DNA from: Pedobacter sp. UBA4863
GTDB taxonomy: Bacteria > Bacteroidota > Bacteroidia > Sphingobacteriales > Sphingobacteriaceae
NCBI RefSeq assembly: GCF_002399615.1
Contig: NZ_DHDZ01000043.1
Location: 4,963 to 67,243 of the forward strand
Direction of reading: 5' to 3'
Length of the DNA stretch: 62,281 nucleotides
The stretch's first letter is position 1. Each line of letters starts with the position of its first letter. A program made the position numbers and the translations under genes. The notes beneath the pieces were generated by a model. It ran no database searches, was not told the DNA's origin, and saw nothing but the letters and a program-made list of their open reading frames with translations. Below, piece by piece: positions 7,860 to 16,889 of the stretch.

Positions 7860-8240
7860 ATGGAAAATTTAAACAACCACTTCGAAACAAACCACCAATT
7901 AAATGTAGTAAACAGCGTAATGTTAACAGGTTTTGTAGGTGCCGATGCAATCATCAAGAATTTTGGAAATCAGAAATTGGCTAGAATTAATTTAGCTGTT
8001 AATGAGTTTCATAAAAATGCTTCGGGCGAAACCATTAAAAAAACAAACTGGTTTAACTTGGCCCTTTGGAATTCGTTTGCCGATATAGCAGCCAAAGAAA
8101 TTAAAAAAGGAAGCAAAATTACAATAATTGGCAAACTACAAACCGGAAGCTACGAAGCTAAAGATGGCTCTACCAGATATACCACCAATATACATGTAAC
8201 CGAATTAAAAATTGCATCTACAGAAACCAATGTAGCCTAA
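7860..8240 (+). CDS. ssb: single-stranded DNA-binding protein (paralogue type)
   Basis: A 126-aa OB-fold SSB. The open frame extends to a TTG at 7788, but the ATG at 7860 (MENLNNHFETNHQ) matches the family. The core includes NSVMLTGFVGADA (about residues 20-32), KTNWFNLALWN and GSKITIIGKLQTGSYEAKDG. It ends TELKIASTETNVA, without the acidic linker and DDDLPF-like tail that recruits repair and replication partners in canonical SSB. It is therefore probably a secondary paralogue rather than the replicative protein. An unusual palindromic element lies upstream. Confidence 0.88.
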   Translation: MENLNNHFETNHQLNVVNSVMLTGFVGADAIIKNFGNQKLARINLAVNEFHKNASGETIKKTNWFNLALWNSFADIAAKEIKKGSKITIIGKLQTGSYEAKDGSTRYTTNIHVTELKIASTETNVA

Positions 8241-8332
8241 ACATGGCAGCAATATAAATGTTTAGCCAACATCAACTAACCGAGCGATATAAAAAATAAA
8301 AAGATTCATTCCTTAAGTTTAAAAAAGTATTA

Positions 8333-8340
8333 TAACTTTG
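8333..8340 (+). promoter_or_regulatory. eno -7 box
   Basis: TAACTTTG matches TAnnTTTG exactly, 64 nt before the enolase ATG. No TTG lies at the expected upstream distance. Confidence 0.45.
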
Positions 8341-8403
8341 AAAAACCCCTTACTAATTGTATTTTTTACACTAAGGGTATTTTTAATTCAAAACAAATAA
8401 AAA

Positions 8404-9699
8404 ATGAGTCTAATAATTGATGTCCATGCAAGACAAATCCTCGACTCGAGGGGCAATCCTACTATTGAAGTAGAGGTAATGACAGAAAATGGTTTTATGG
8501 GCCGTGCAGCCGTTCCATCTGGAGCAAGCACTGGGCAGTACGAAGCTGTTGAGTTACGTGACGGCGATAAGAAAACCTATTTAGGTAAGGGTGTTTTAAA
8601 AGCTGTAGAAAACGTAAATACTAAAATTGCCAAGGCCTTGCAAGGTGTTGATGTTTTTGAACAAAATTTAATTGACCAATTAATGCTAGACCTAGATGGT
8701 ACCGAAAACAAAGGTAACTTAGGTGCGAATGCGATATTAGGTGTTTCTTTGGCCGTTGCTAAAGCTGCTGCAAAAGAAAGCCGCCAGCCGCTATACCGTT
8801 ACATTGGTGGTGTAAATGCCAACACTTTACCAATTCCAATGATGAACATCATTAACGGCGGTTCTCACTCTGATGCGCCTATCGCATTCCAAGAGTTTAT
8901 GATTATGCCTGTTGGTGCGCCTTCTTTCTCTGAGGCTCTACGTTGGGGAACAGAAGTTTTCCATAACTTAAAAGCTATTTTACATGACAGAGGCCTATCT
9001 ACTGCCGTAGGCGACGAAGGTGGTTTTGCCCCAACTTTTGAAGGTATCGAAGATGCTATTGAAACAGTATTGAAAGCGATCGAAAAAGCTGGCTACAAAC
9101 CAGGATCGGAAATTTGCTTGGCATTAGACTGTGCTTCTTCAGAGTTTTATAAAGACGGCAAATACGACTATACTAAATTTGAAGGCGCTACGGGCGTAAT
9201 CCGTACTAGCGAAGAGCAAGCACAATACTTGGCAGACCTAACAGTAAAATATCCAATCATCTCTATTGAAGATGGTATGGACGAGAACGACTGGACTGGC
9301 TGGAAAAGCTTAACCGATAAAGTTGGCGATCGCGTTCAATTAGTAGGTGATGATTTATTTGTAACCAACGTTAAACGTTTACAACAAGGTATTGATACCA
9401 ATACGGCAAACTCAATTTTGGTAAAAGTAAACCAAATTGGTTCTTTAACTGAAACAATCAATGCGGTAAGCTTGGCACAAACTAACGGTTATACTTCGGT
9501 AATGAGCCACCGTTCTGGCGAAACTGAAGATACCACCATTGCAGATTTAGCAGTAGCCTTAAACTGTGGCCAAATTAAAACTGGCTCTGCTTCTCGTTCT
9601 GATAGGATTGCAAAATACAACCAATTGCTACGTATCGAGGAAGAATTAGGTGATGCAGCGAAGTTTATTGGCAAGAATTTTAAGTTTGCTAAAAAATAA
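8404..9699 (+). CDS. eno: enolase (phosphopyruvate hydratase)
   Basis: A 431-aa, full-length enolase, converting 2-phosphoglycerate to phosphoenolpyruvate in glycolysis and gluconeogenesis. Visible family motifs: ARQILDSRGNPTIEVEV (residues 9-25), VPSGASTGQYEA (mobile loop), GDEGGFAP (catalytic Glu), SIEDGMDE (metal ligands) and VMSHRSGETED near the C-terminus. It is followed by two inverted REP-like copies, then a strong terminator. The next gene, a DivIC/FtsB-like protein, gives an eno-ftsB order that is also familiar in gammaproteobacteria. Confidence 0.98.
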   Translation: MSLIIDVHARQILDSRGNPTIEVEVMTENGFMGRAAVPSGASTGQYEAVELRDGDKKTYLGKGVLKAVENVNTKIAKALQGVDVFEQNLIDQLMLDLDGTENKGNLGANAILGVSLAVAKAAAKESRQPLYRYIGGVNANTLPIPMMNIINGGSHSDAPIAFQEFMIMPVGAPSFSEALRWGTEVFHNLKAILHDRGLSTAVGDEGGFAPTFEGIEDAIETVLKAIEKAGYKPGSEICLALDCASSEFYKDGKYDYTKFEGATGVIRTSEEQAQYLADLTVKYPIISIEDGMDENDWTGWKSLTDKVGDRVQLVGDDLFVTNVKRLQQGIDTNTANSILVKVNQIGSLTETINAVSLAQTNGYTSVMSHRSGETEDTTIADLAVALNCGQIKTGSASRSDRIAKYNQLLRIEEELGDAAKFIGKNFKFAKK

Positions 9700-9705
9700 A
9701 CTACT

Positions 9706-9725
9706 AAGTTCCCTAAAGGGAATTT
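9706..9725 (+). repeat. REP-like palindrome, copy 2
   Basis: TTCCCTAAAGGGAA (9709-9722) is a perfect palindrome starting 6 bp after the eno stop. It forms an inverted pair with the copy at 9770-9796. Confidence 0.6.
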
Positions 9726-9769
9726 TACCAACACTACCAATGTGTTAAAACAATAGTTAGACATTATAC

Positions 9770-9796
9770 AAGCCCCTTTTAGGGCTTGGGGTGTTA
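9770..9796 (-). repeat. REP-like palindrome, copy 3
   Basis: AGCCCCTTTTAGGGCTTGGG, the reverse orientation of the element seen after panB. With copy 2 it forms a doublet about 45 bp apart. Confidence 0.6.
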
Positions 9797-9812
9797 ATAA
9801 ATACATTTGCAG

Positions 9813-9847
9813 AACATCCGAAGATTTAAAAACTTCGGATGTTTTTT
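9813..9847 (+). terminator. intrinsic terminator after eno
   Basis: A perfect 11-bp stem AACATCCGAAG (9813-9823) / CTTCGGATGTT (9833-9843) runs directly into T residues. Confidence 0.85.
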
Positions 9848-9918
9848 ATTTTATAGCATTAACATTAAATGTTAAGTTGCTTACGTATTTGATGTTTTAA
9901 TCTTTACTTTTGATTTCA

Positions 9919-10218
9919 ATGAAGCGATTATTAGACCTTTTCCGCAATAAATATTTTCTGGCCATTGCTGCTTTTGGTGTTTGGATGCTTTTTTTTGACA
10001 AAAACGACATCATTGCCCAATATGAATACAGCGCACAGGTAAAAAAACTTCAACAAGAAAAAGATTTTTACACTAAAGAAACTGCTTTGGTAAAAAAAGA
10101 CCTGAAAGAATTGGACAGCAATTTAAACAGTGCCGAAAAATTTGCCCGTGAAAAATATTTCATGAAAAAGGCCAATGAAGATGTCTTTGTAATTGTGAAA
10201 GAAGAAACCAAAAAATAA
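9919..10218 (+). CDS. septum formation initiator family protein (DivIC/FtsB-like)
   Basis: A 99-aa bitopic membrane protein. The frame is open from a TTG at 9910, but the ATG at 9919 is preferred: the -7 box TACTTTTG (9905-9912) ends just before it, so the mRNA may be leaderless. It has one membrane helix (about residues 12-29), then a heptad-rich coiled coil (about 35-75: VKKLQQEKDFYTKE...VKKDLKELDSNLN), and a short basic tail. This is the architecture of FtsB/DivIC, which form the FtsQ-FtsB-FtsL divisome complex. Enolase upstream supports the identity. Confidence 0.82.
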   Translation: MKRLLDLFRNKYFLAIAAFGVWMLFFDKNDIIAQYEYSAQVKKLQQEKDFYTKETALVKKDLKELDSNLNSAEKFAREKYFMKKANEDVFVIVKEETKK

Positions 10219-10257
10219 CTTCTTTTTATTATTTTAGCTGATAATAAAACTTGCCCT

Positions 10258-10749
10258 ATGAGGAAAATATTTTTTGCTTTTCTCTGTCTTTTTTCATTGA
10301 ATTTATATGGGCAGGAACTCCCCAATCTTAAAAATGTAAAACTTAACAAAAAAGCCAGCTATAAAAATGCCGAACCCACCATTGTAAAAGTGGTTGATTA
10401 TCTTTTTAAAACACCCATAGACAAAAAAAACAAGGCCAGAAATAATGCAGGCCGGTTTTTATTAGACTGGATGAACGGAACACCAGATCATGTGTTTTAT
10501 CTAGAAGAAAAAGAAACAAGTTTCTTTAATACAGATCCTGATTTATTATTGATGTACATGGCTGCATTAACTAAATTTTCTTTGGAGCATCCCACAGCAA
10601 AAGAAAAACAAACACAGGCTTTAGGGGCAATGAGTTTAATTTTACCCTACTTATATCAGCAAAGCGACAAAAAAACTTGGACAAAAGAACTTTGGCAACT
10701 TTACGATGCTTCGAAAAATGAACAGTTAAAGGAGTTTCTTTATCATTAA
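10258..10749 (+). CDS. hypothetical secreted protein
   Basis: A 163-aa protein with a clear type I signal peptide: MRKIFFAFLCLFSLNLYG, cleaved around residues 18-20. The mature part is helical and Lys-rich with no Cys, and contains LFKTPIDKKNKARNNAGRF and DWMNGTPDHVFYLEE. It appears to be of a conserved hypothetical type in this group, but I cannot assign a function. It follows the DivIC-like gene by 39 bp and may be co-transcribed. Confidence 0.75.
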   Translation: MRKIFFAFLCLFSLNLYGQELPNLKNVKLNKKASYKNAEPTIVKVVDYLFKTPIDKKNKARNNAGRFLLDWMNGTPDHVFYLEEKETSFFNTDPDLLLMYMAALTKFSLEHPTAKEKQTQALGAMSLILPYLYQQSDKKTWTKELWQLYDASKNEQLKEFLYH

Positions 10750-10766
10750 TCTACATTCTGCCCGTC

Positions 10767-10811
10767 ACCCTGACCACACGTAGTACCTGCAAAGCAAATT
10801 TATTTCAGGGT
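10767..10811. repeat. short inverted repeat of the CCCTGA...TCAGGG type
   Basis: ACCCTGA (10767-10773) and TCAGGGT (10805-10811), with TTTATT just inside the right arm. It resembles a decayed copy of the palindrome at 22854-22925, both carrying the TGAAT/TTTATTTCAG words. Confidence 0.4.
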
Positions 10812-10896
10812 CTGTTCTAATTACCATGAATTTCACACCGATGCTTACCTGTAGCGAAAAGCTACAAAGTAAAACAAATTCAGTATAACGAGTTGC

Positions 10897-11511
10897 CTAT
10901 TCATACCCAAACCTAGGCAGTGCCAACTTGTAGCGTACCACAACAATTCTTAAGGTAACTATAAACGTAATGACAATAATTTGTGCAATGTCTGCTTTCA
11001 AATTTAAAGCTAGTAAACCAAAATATAGCGCACCTCCTGCAATACAAGCTGTAGCGTAAATTTCTTTTCTAAATATTAGCGGAATTGTATTTAGCAATGT
11101 ATCTCTAATGACACCACCAAAACAGCCTGTAATAGTACCTAATGCCACACATATTCCCGGCTCTAAACCAAAAACGATACCTTTTTGCACACCTACCAAG
11201 GTAAATAGGCCAAGTCCCAGCGAATCGAAAAGGAACAAGGTAACTTTAAACTTTTTAATTTGATGCTTAAAAAAAAGTGTAACAATGGAAGTAACCAAAA
11301 TCAACAAGCAGTAGTTTACATCTCGCATCCAAGCAACAGGCGTATCGCCCAACAACAAATCGCGAACGGTACCGCCACCAATAGAAGTTACAAAAGCAAT
11401 AATTAATATGCCAAAAGGATCTAAGCGCTTTTGTACGGCAGCAAAAGTGCCCGAAATGGCAAAGGAAATAGTCCCCAACACTTCAATAATTTCGGTGGTG
11501 TTAAAATTCAT
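10897..11511 (-). CDS. TRIC/UPF0126-type membrane channel protein
   Basis: A 204-aa integral membrane protein of seven helices, arranged as two three-helix repeats plus one. Each repeat has the family signature: GGGTVRDLLLGDTPVAWMRD (about residues 44-63) and GGVIRDTLLNTIPLIFRKE (about 130-148). The family (UPF0126, YadS/YicG) forms trimeric cation channels related to eukaryotic TRIC channels. Its ATG overlaps the stop of the upstream gene by one base (TAATG), so translation is probably coupled. Ion specificity here is unknown. Confidence 0.88.
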   Translation of the reverse strand: MNFNTTEIIEVLGTISFAISGTFAAVQKRLDPFGILIIAFVTSIGGGTVRDLLLGDTPVAWMRDVNYCLLILVTSIVTLFFKHQIKKFKVTLFLFDSLGLGLFTLVGVQKGIVFGLEPGICVALGTITGCFGGVIRDTLLNTIPLIFRKEIYATACIAGGALYFGLLALNLKADIAQIIVITFIVTLRIVVVRYKLALPRFGYE

Positions 11512-13595
11512 TATGCTTCGCCGTTACGTTTTCTAAAGAACCATTCTATACTTAACAAAGCTAAGATAACAGCAAAAATCCATTTGAGGTTAATCATCTC
11601 CTCATATCTTCTATCCTCGTAAGTAATGGTTTTTATCTGCCCACTTTTTTCTAAGTCATCGGCTATACTCAACAAAGATGCCGGCATATACATTTTACCT
11701 TGCGTTTGTTGCGACATGGTATTTAACAACTGATGATTTGCAGTGGTTTGTTGGTACTCGGCAATTACCGCATTTACATAAAAAGCGCCATTGGCAGTAT
11801 ATTTCTTATCGCCCAAGCTGGTTGAAGCAATGTAAGTATAATTTCCTTGCGGAAAAGCTCCAGCATCCAATTGATAAGCATTACCAACCTTAGAAAAAGT
11901 ATAATTGTATGCTTTACCTTCGGAGTTTTTGAGCTCTACTTTTACCTCCGAACTATTTACTGGCTCAAGAGCATCGTTGTATAAGGTCGCGTTGAGCACC
12001 ACATTTTCATTCTCTTCGAAAGTGCTTTTACTGGTATAAACTTTAAACTTGCGCTTATCATCCTTAACAGATAAATATTGTACGGTTTTCGAAATTAGCT
12101 CTGCTACTAACGGATAGCTATTTTCGTCTTTTGCCTCCTCCAATTTCCATTTCCAAATTCCCTCTCCTATTAAAAAACCACCTTTTCTCCCATTATCTTC
12201 TATAAAAAACAACAACGGGTTTTGGGTATTTACCTTTCCAATTCGTTGATTGAGCACCGCGGTACAACTGCCCTTAATCATCATATTGGCGAAAGGAGTT
12301 TGCAAAGGATCGTAAGTCTCGAGCTGTTTTAAAGCATCCGTATTTAGGTTGTAAGCTGTAAAGTTATGCTCATAATATGGAAATACTTCTTGTAAACTAC
12401 CATTTGGTCGGGTAAAATTCAATTGCGTTTGCGCTTGGTTAAAGCCTTGCAAATTTGTCTGCGCACCCAATACAAACCAAGTAGCTACTTTTTGTTGTTT
12501 TAATTTATTAATTAAGGATGTGGCCGAATAATTTACCGCTGGCAGTTGATATAAAATCACCAAACTGTACTTAGCTACATCTACGCTTTCCAATTCTTCT
12601 GCAATAGCGTTAGTTACTTCGTAATGTTTATTTAGTGCTATAGCTTGTTTAAACGTTGCCAAATCTGGATGTGGCCCAGCGGCAGCCAATAATATTTTCT
12701 GTCGTCCATCTATTACTTCTACAAAAATAGTCTGGCTATTGTTTTTGGTAGTGATTTCGTTGTTAACTTCAGATAGATTAACCGTATAACGATGAACACC
12801 AATTTTGGTTGCTTTTAATTTGATTTGTACATCTTTCACGAAACTAGCACTACCAATGCCAATAGACTGCTCGGTTACCTGCTTTCCGTTTTCGAGTACT
12901 GATAACCTGACATTTTCGCCTTTGCTTTCAAAAGCTTGTACCTGCACATCTAAAGTGAATTCGTTATCAACGTAAACGATATTGTTGTAATTTACATTGG
13001 CCACCAATACATCTCGCTTGGGGATGGTATCGCCCATGGCAATGGTGTAAACTGGTGCTTTTATTTTATTTAGTTCATAAATTGGATTGCCCCCCCTATT
13101 GAAAATACCATCGCTAGCTATGATAATGGCACCAACATTTCTATTGAGCAGTTCATCATTTAACTGACTAACCAACACCGTTCCATTACTAATTTGATCA
13201 TTTCCAGTAAACGACAAGCCCTGCTTTACGCTATCGCCGAAACTGTAGGTTTTTACCTCATATTTCTCACTGAGTTTTTTTGCTAATTGTTTTAAATCTT
13301 GCTCGTATTTTTTGGCATCGAAGCCTGAGGGCTGTATGGCTTTTACCGAAATGGAATTATCATTAGCGATAACAATAACCGGCTTTTCTGCCGTATGTGT
13401 AATACGACGAACTAAGGGAGCAAATAGTAAAAAAGCAAGCGTAGCAACTGTCAAGGTGCGTACAGCGGCTAAAACATTTCTTAATTTTCTGTCGAGATTT
13501 TTATTTGCCGCATACAAAACCCAAGCGTATGCAGCGCCTAAAGCCAAGCAGGCAATTAAAATCAGAAATGTAGCAAACGATAAAAAATTAGCCAT
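11511..13595 (-). CDS. membrane-anchored vWA-like protein
   Basis: A 694-aa protein. Two membrane helices lie at the N-terminus (about residues 5-28 and 40-60) and one at the C-terminus (about 672-688). Between them sits a large periplasmic part: a von Willebrand A-like fold (VIVIANDNS about residue 75, IIIASDGIFNRGGNP about 160), an Ig-like segment (IVYVDNEFTLDVQVQ), a second Rossmann-like domain (LVILYQLPAVNYS) and another Ig-like domain. The first MIDAS-like motif is DNSIS rather than DxSxS with the usual spacing. The architecture resembles Bacteroidota BatA/BatB-type or amidotransferase-like membrane proteins. The function is unknown. Confidence 0.75.
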   Translation of the reverse strand: MANFLSFATFLILIACLALGAAYAWVLYAANKNLDRKLRNVLAAVRTLTVATLAFLLFAPLVRRITHTAEKPVIVIANDNSISVKAIQPSGFDAKKYEQDLKQLAKKLSEKYEVKTYSFGDSVKQGLSFTGNDQISNGTVLVSQLNDELLNRNVGAIIIASDGIFNRGGNPIYELNKIKAPVYTIAMGDTIPKRDVLVANVNYNNIVYVDNEFTLDVQVQAFESKGENVRLSVLENGKQVTEQSIGIGSASFVKDVQIKLKATKIGVHRYTVNLSEVNNEITTKNNSQTIFVEVIDGRQKILLAAAGPHPDLATFKQAIALNKHYEVTNAIAEELESVDVAKYSLVILYQLPAVNYSATSLINKLKQQKVATWFVLGAQTNLQGFNQAQTQLNFTRPNGSLQEVFPYYEHNFTAYNLNTDALKQLETYDPLQTPFANMMIKGSCTAVLNQRIGKVNTQNPLLFFIEDNGRKGGFLIGEGIWKWKLEEAKDENSYPLVAELISKTVQYLSVKDDKRKFKVYTSKSTFEENENVVLNATLYNDALEPVNSSEVKVELKNSEGKAYNYTFSKVGNAYQLDAGAFPQGNYTYIASTSLGDKKYTANGAFYVNAVIAEYQQTTANHQLLNTMSQQTQGKMYMPASLLSIADDLEKSGQIKTITYEDRRYEEMINLKWIFAVILALLSIEWFFRKRNGEA

Positions 13596-13622
13596 ATGTG
13601 TAATTGTAAAGATGCTATATTT

Positions 13623-13685
13623 AAGTTAAAAGTTGAAAGGAAAAAGTGAAAAGAGCAAGGATGAAAGAGCAAGGAACAAAGACCT
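13623..13685. repeat. nine-unit heptamer array
   Basis: Nine contiguous 7-mers in unbroken phase: AAGTTAA, AAGTTGA, AAGGAAA, AAGTGAA, AAGAGCA, AGGATGA, AAGAGCA, AGGAACA, AAGACCT. It lies between divergent genes and is the clearest example of the heptamer arrays in the window. Confidence 0.75.
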
Positions 13686-13771
13686 AGCGCCAATTTATAA
13701 ATTTAGGTAAGCAAATGAATAATAAACCAAACAACTAAAATTGTAAATTGCATACAAATCCACAAACCGAA

Positions 13772-14509
13772 ATGAACTATCTAACCGCTTTTACCTTATT
13801 TATGCTCATTAACTTTTCTGCCAATGCACAAATTAGCTTTAAACAGCAACAACTGAAGTTTGAACGTGTAAGAACTGCTTATGATTTAAAATGGCCATCT
13901 TTAGAAAAAGACCTACAAAAAGCTGGTTTTGGCGCTGGATTTGAAATGTTAATGAATGCCTACAAAACCGAAGGAAAAGTTGAAATCTGGTTAAAAACAG
14001 CAAAGCAAGATAAATTCACGCTTTTTAAAACTTATGATACTTGTGCAAAATCGGGCACTTTAGGCCCAAAAGTAATGGAGGGCGATTTACAAACCCCTGA
14101 AGGTTTCTATAAAATTAACGTGTTTAACCCAATGAGTTTGTACCATCTTTCTTTAGGTGTGGATTACCCAAATGCGGTGGACAAAGCGAGGACTGGAAAA
14201 GACAGAAAAACAGGTGGTGATATTTACATTCATGGCGATTGCGAAACCGTAGGCTGTATTCCATTAACGGATGATAAAATTAGGGAAGTTTATGTTTTAG
14301 CTGTAGAAGCCAGGAATAATGGACAAAAGGAAATTCCCGTTTATATTTTTCCGTTCAGGATGACAAATGCGAATATGTCTAAGTATTCAAAACAGTATCC
14401 ACAGTATGTAGCGTTTTGGAATACATTAAAACCTGGTTTTGATAATTTTGAGAAGAACAAGATGATGGCGAAGGTTGCGCAGGTTGGTGGTAAGTATGTT
14501 TTAAAGTAA
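13772..14509 (+). CDS. secreted L,D-transpeptidase (YkuD/YafK-like)
   Basis: A 245-aa protein. The frame is open from a TTG at 13748, but the ATG at 13772 gives a proper signal peptide (MNYLTAFTLFMLINFSANAQ, cleavage after residue 18-20). The catalytic motif IYIHGDCETVGCIPL (about residues 158-172) has the His and Cys of the YkuD fold (HGxx...GC), with a preceding LxxGDLQTPEG that also fits YafK-like members. It should act on peptidoglycan in the periplasm: a 3-3 crosslink, lipoprotein attachment or its cleavage. It stands alone. Confidence 0.87.
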   Translation: MNYLTAFTLFMLINFSANAQISFKQQQLKFERVRTAYDLKWPSLEKDLQKAGFGAGFEMLMNAYKTEGKVEIWLKTAKQDKFTLFKTYDTCAKSGTLGPKVMEGDLQTPEGFYKINVFNPMSLYHLSLGVDYPNAVDKARTGKDRKTGGDIYIHGDCETVGCIPLTDDKIREVYVLAVEARNNGQKEIPVYIFPFRMTNANMSKYSKQYPQYVAFWNTLKPGFDNFEKNKMMAKVAQVGGKYVLK

Positions 14510-14838
14510 CTTTTTTTTAGCTCGCCGCCGCTGGGCTCTTACTTTTTGACCGCAAAAAGTAACAAAAACTCTCGGTTGCTTATTTTTCTTTTAACGAGAA
14601 TGCTTGGGCTTATTTCTGCTACCCGAAAAATAAGAGACCGAAAATTAGCTGAACGGGGAGGTATAAGCGCTATCGCTAGCAAAAGCCTAGATTGCTTATC
14701 CCGCACCATTATTTCGCTCTTCGGGATTTGCAATCCCGAAGTTGTATCATAGGATTTGTAATGTCGAACAGCAGCAGGTAAAACAAAAAGGTGCAAAGTC
14801 TAAACCTTACACCTTTTACCTAATTCCTTATACCTAAT
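14510..14838. other. 329-bp gap with a mosaic of palindromes
   Basis: No credible gene. It holds a 10-bp perfect hairpin TTACTTTTTG/CAAAAAGTAA (14539-14562, 4-nt loop), a 10-bp perfect hairpin CTTCGGGATT/AATCCCGAAG (14719-14741, 3-nt loop) and, at its right end, a heptamer array. These look like remains of dispersed intergenic repeats. Small open frames on both strands are random. Confidence 0.7.

Positions 14839-14842
<4 letters not shown>
14804..14842. repeat. 7-bp tandem array downstream of fabG
   Basis: ACCTTAC, ACCTTTT, ACCTAAT, TCCTTAT, ACCTAAT in unbroken phase, reaching the fabG stop codon. Confidence 0.6.
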
Positions 14843-15611
<769 letters not shown>

Positions 15612-15664
15612 ATATAATGTATAAAAATTTAATTGTCGTAAAGTTAATATTAATTGTGATTTGT

Positions 15665-16774
15665 TTAACACAATGAGTTTTGTTCCCCTTTAGGGGGGTA
15701 GGGGGCTGGCTCCTGCTGACTTAAACAATGGAAACTGCCCAATCCCCAAATAATATCTACCGAGTTAATACCAACTACTGGTCTATCAGGGAAACAGCCT
15801 TGAATAATTTCCAAAGCTTTCTGGTCGTTTACGTCATCAAAAATTGGCACAATTACCGCAGCATTGGCAATATAGAAATTAGCGTAAGATGCAGGCAAGC
15901 GGGTATCGTCATAAATTACGGGCGATGGCATTGGCAGTTTCACAATATTTAACTTTCTACCATCTAGCAAAGTCATTTGTTGCAAACGTTCTAAATTTTC
16001 TTGCAATAAATGATAATTCTCATCGTCTTTATTTGTTTCTACTACGGTTAACACGGTATCTTCGTTCACAAAACGCGTAATGTCGTCAATATGTCCGTCA
16101 GTATCATCGCCCACAATACCATCGCCAACCCACAAAACTTGCTCGGCACCATAAAACTCTTTTAAATAAGTTTCTATTTGTTCGCGGTTTAAATGCGGAT
16201 TTCTGTTCTCATTCAACAAGCATGCTTCGCTAGTTAAAATAGTCCCAGCACCGTTAAATTCTACCGAACCACCTTCCATTACAATGTCGGCATTAAACAA
16301 AGGCAAGTTAAAATGTTTGGCAATTTTAGTTGGCACTACATCGTCCAAATCGTATGGCGGATATTTATCGCCCCAAGCATTGTAGCCCCAATCAACTACA
16401 GCTTTGTCGCCATCTTTTACCACAAAAGCAGGCCCATGGTCGCGGCACCAAGCATCATTGGTTTCAAAAAAATAAAATTCTATCTGCGATAAGTCTGCTT
16501 CCACTTTTTCGAGTTCGGCAATAGCAAAAGCTTTCATTGCCTCGTCTTTAACGTTGATACGCACTTTCTCGCTAGTAGCTACAATTTTTATAAACTCGCA
16601 ATAAGGTTGGTAAATGGTTTCAATTTTACCTGGCCACGAAGCTTCTTTGTGGGGCCAACTCAACCAAGTTGCCTCGTGCCTTACCCATTCGGCAGGGAAT
16701 GTATAGCCTTGTTTTTTGGGGGAGTTTAAAAAGTCGGATGTCGGAAGACCGATGTCAGATGATATTGTGTTCAT
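15665..16774 (-). CDS. aguA: agmatine deiminase
   Basis: A 369-aa peptidyl-arginine-deiminase family enzyme converting agmatine to N-carbamoylputrescine. Motifs: PAEWVRHEATWLSWPHKEASWPG at about residues 27-49 (described, family N-terminus), NDAWCRDHGP (about 106-115), VMEGGSVEFNG, DDTDGHIDD and the catalytic Cys in LGSFHCLSQQ (about 350-359). Family members end just after that motif; here about 13 more residues (PYPPKGEQNSLC) come from a REP-like palindrome. Residues 4-16 likewise come from a repeat, and no other in-frame start exists. It pairs with aguB upstream, separated by an inserted gene. Confidence 0.93.
   Translation of the reverse strand: MNTISSDIGLPTSDFLNSPKKQGYTFPAEWVRHEATWLSWPHKEASWPGKIETIYQPYCEFIKIVATSEKVRINVKDEAMKAFAIAELEKVEADLSQIEFYFFETNDAWCRDHGPAFVVKDGDKAVVDWGYNAWGDKYPPYDLDDVVPTKIAKHFNLPLFNADIVMEGGSVEFNGAGTILTSEACLLNENRNPHLNREQIETYLKEFYGAEQVLWVGDGIVGDDTDGHIDDITRFVNEDTVLTVVETNKDDENYHLLQENLERLQQMTLLDGRKLNIVKLPMPSPVIYDDTRLPASYANFYIANAAVIVPIFDDVNDQKALEIIQGCFPDRPVVGINSVDIIWGLGSFHCLSQQEPAPYPPKGEQNSLC
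15682..15710 (-). repeat. REP-like palindrome, copy 5, inside the aguA 3' end
   Basis: TTCCCCTTTAGGGGGGTAGG then a further G run. It overlaps the last codons of aguA, which it supplies, and is inverted relative to copy 4. Confidence 0.7.
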
Positions 16775-16823
16775 GTGTTTTTTTTATTTTGCTCGGAAAG
16801 CCGGAAAAGTCCGAAAGTCCGAC
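16731..16823. repeat. left inverted-repeat region of the four-helix-bundle insert
   Basis: AAGTCGG (16731-16737) and AGTCCGAAAGTCCG (16808-16821), with more CGGA/TCCG words between. The partners CGGACTTGCGGACT (17285-17298, 13 of 14 bases inverted match) and CCGACTT (17308-17314) lie beyond the gene. Confidence 0.6.
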
Positions 16824-16889
16824 GATATATTGCTTTTTTTCTATCAAGAAGTCAGGAAAATCTGATAATATAATTTTAGCAACGGAATT

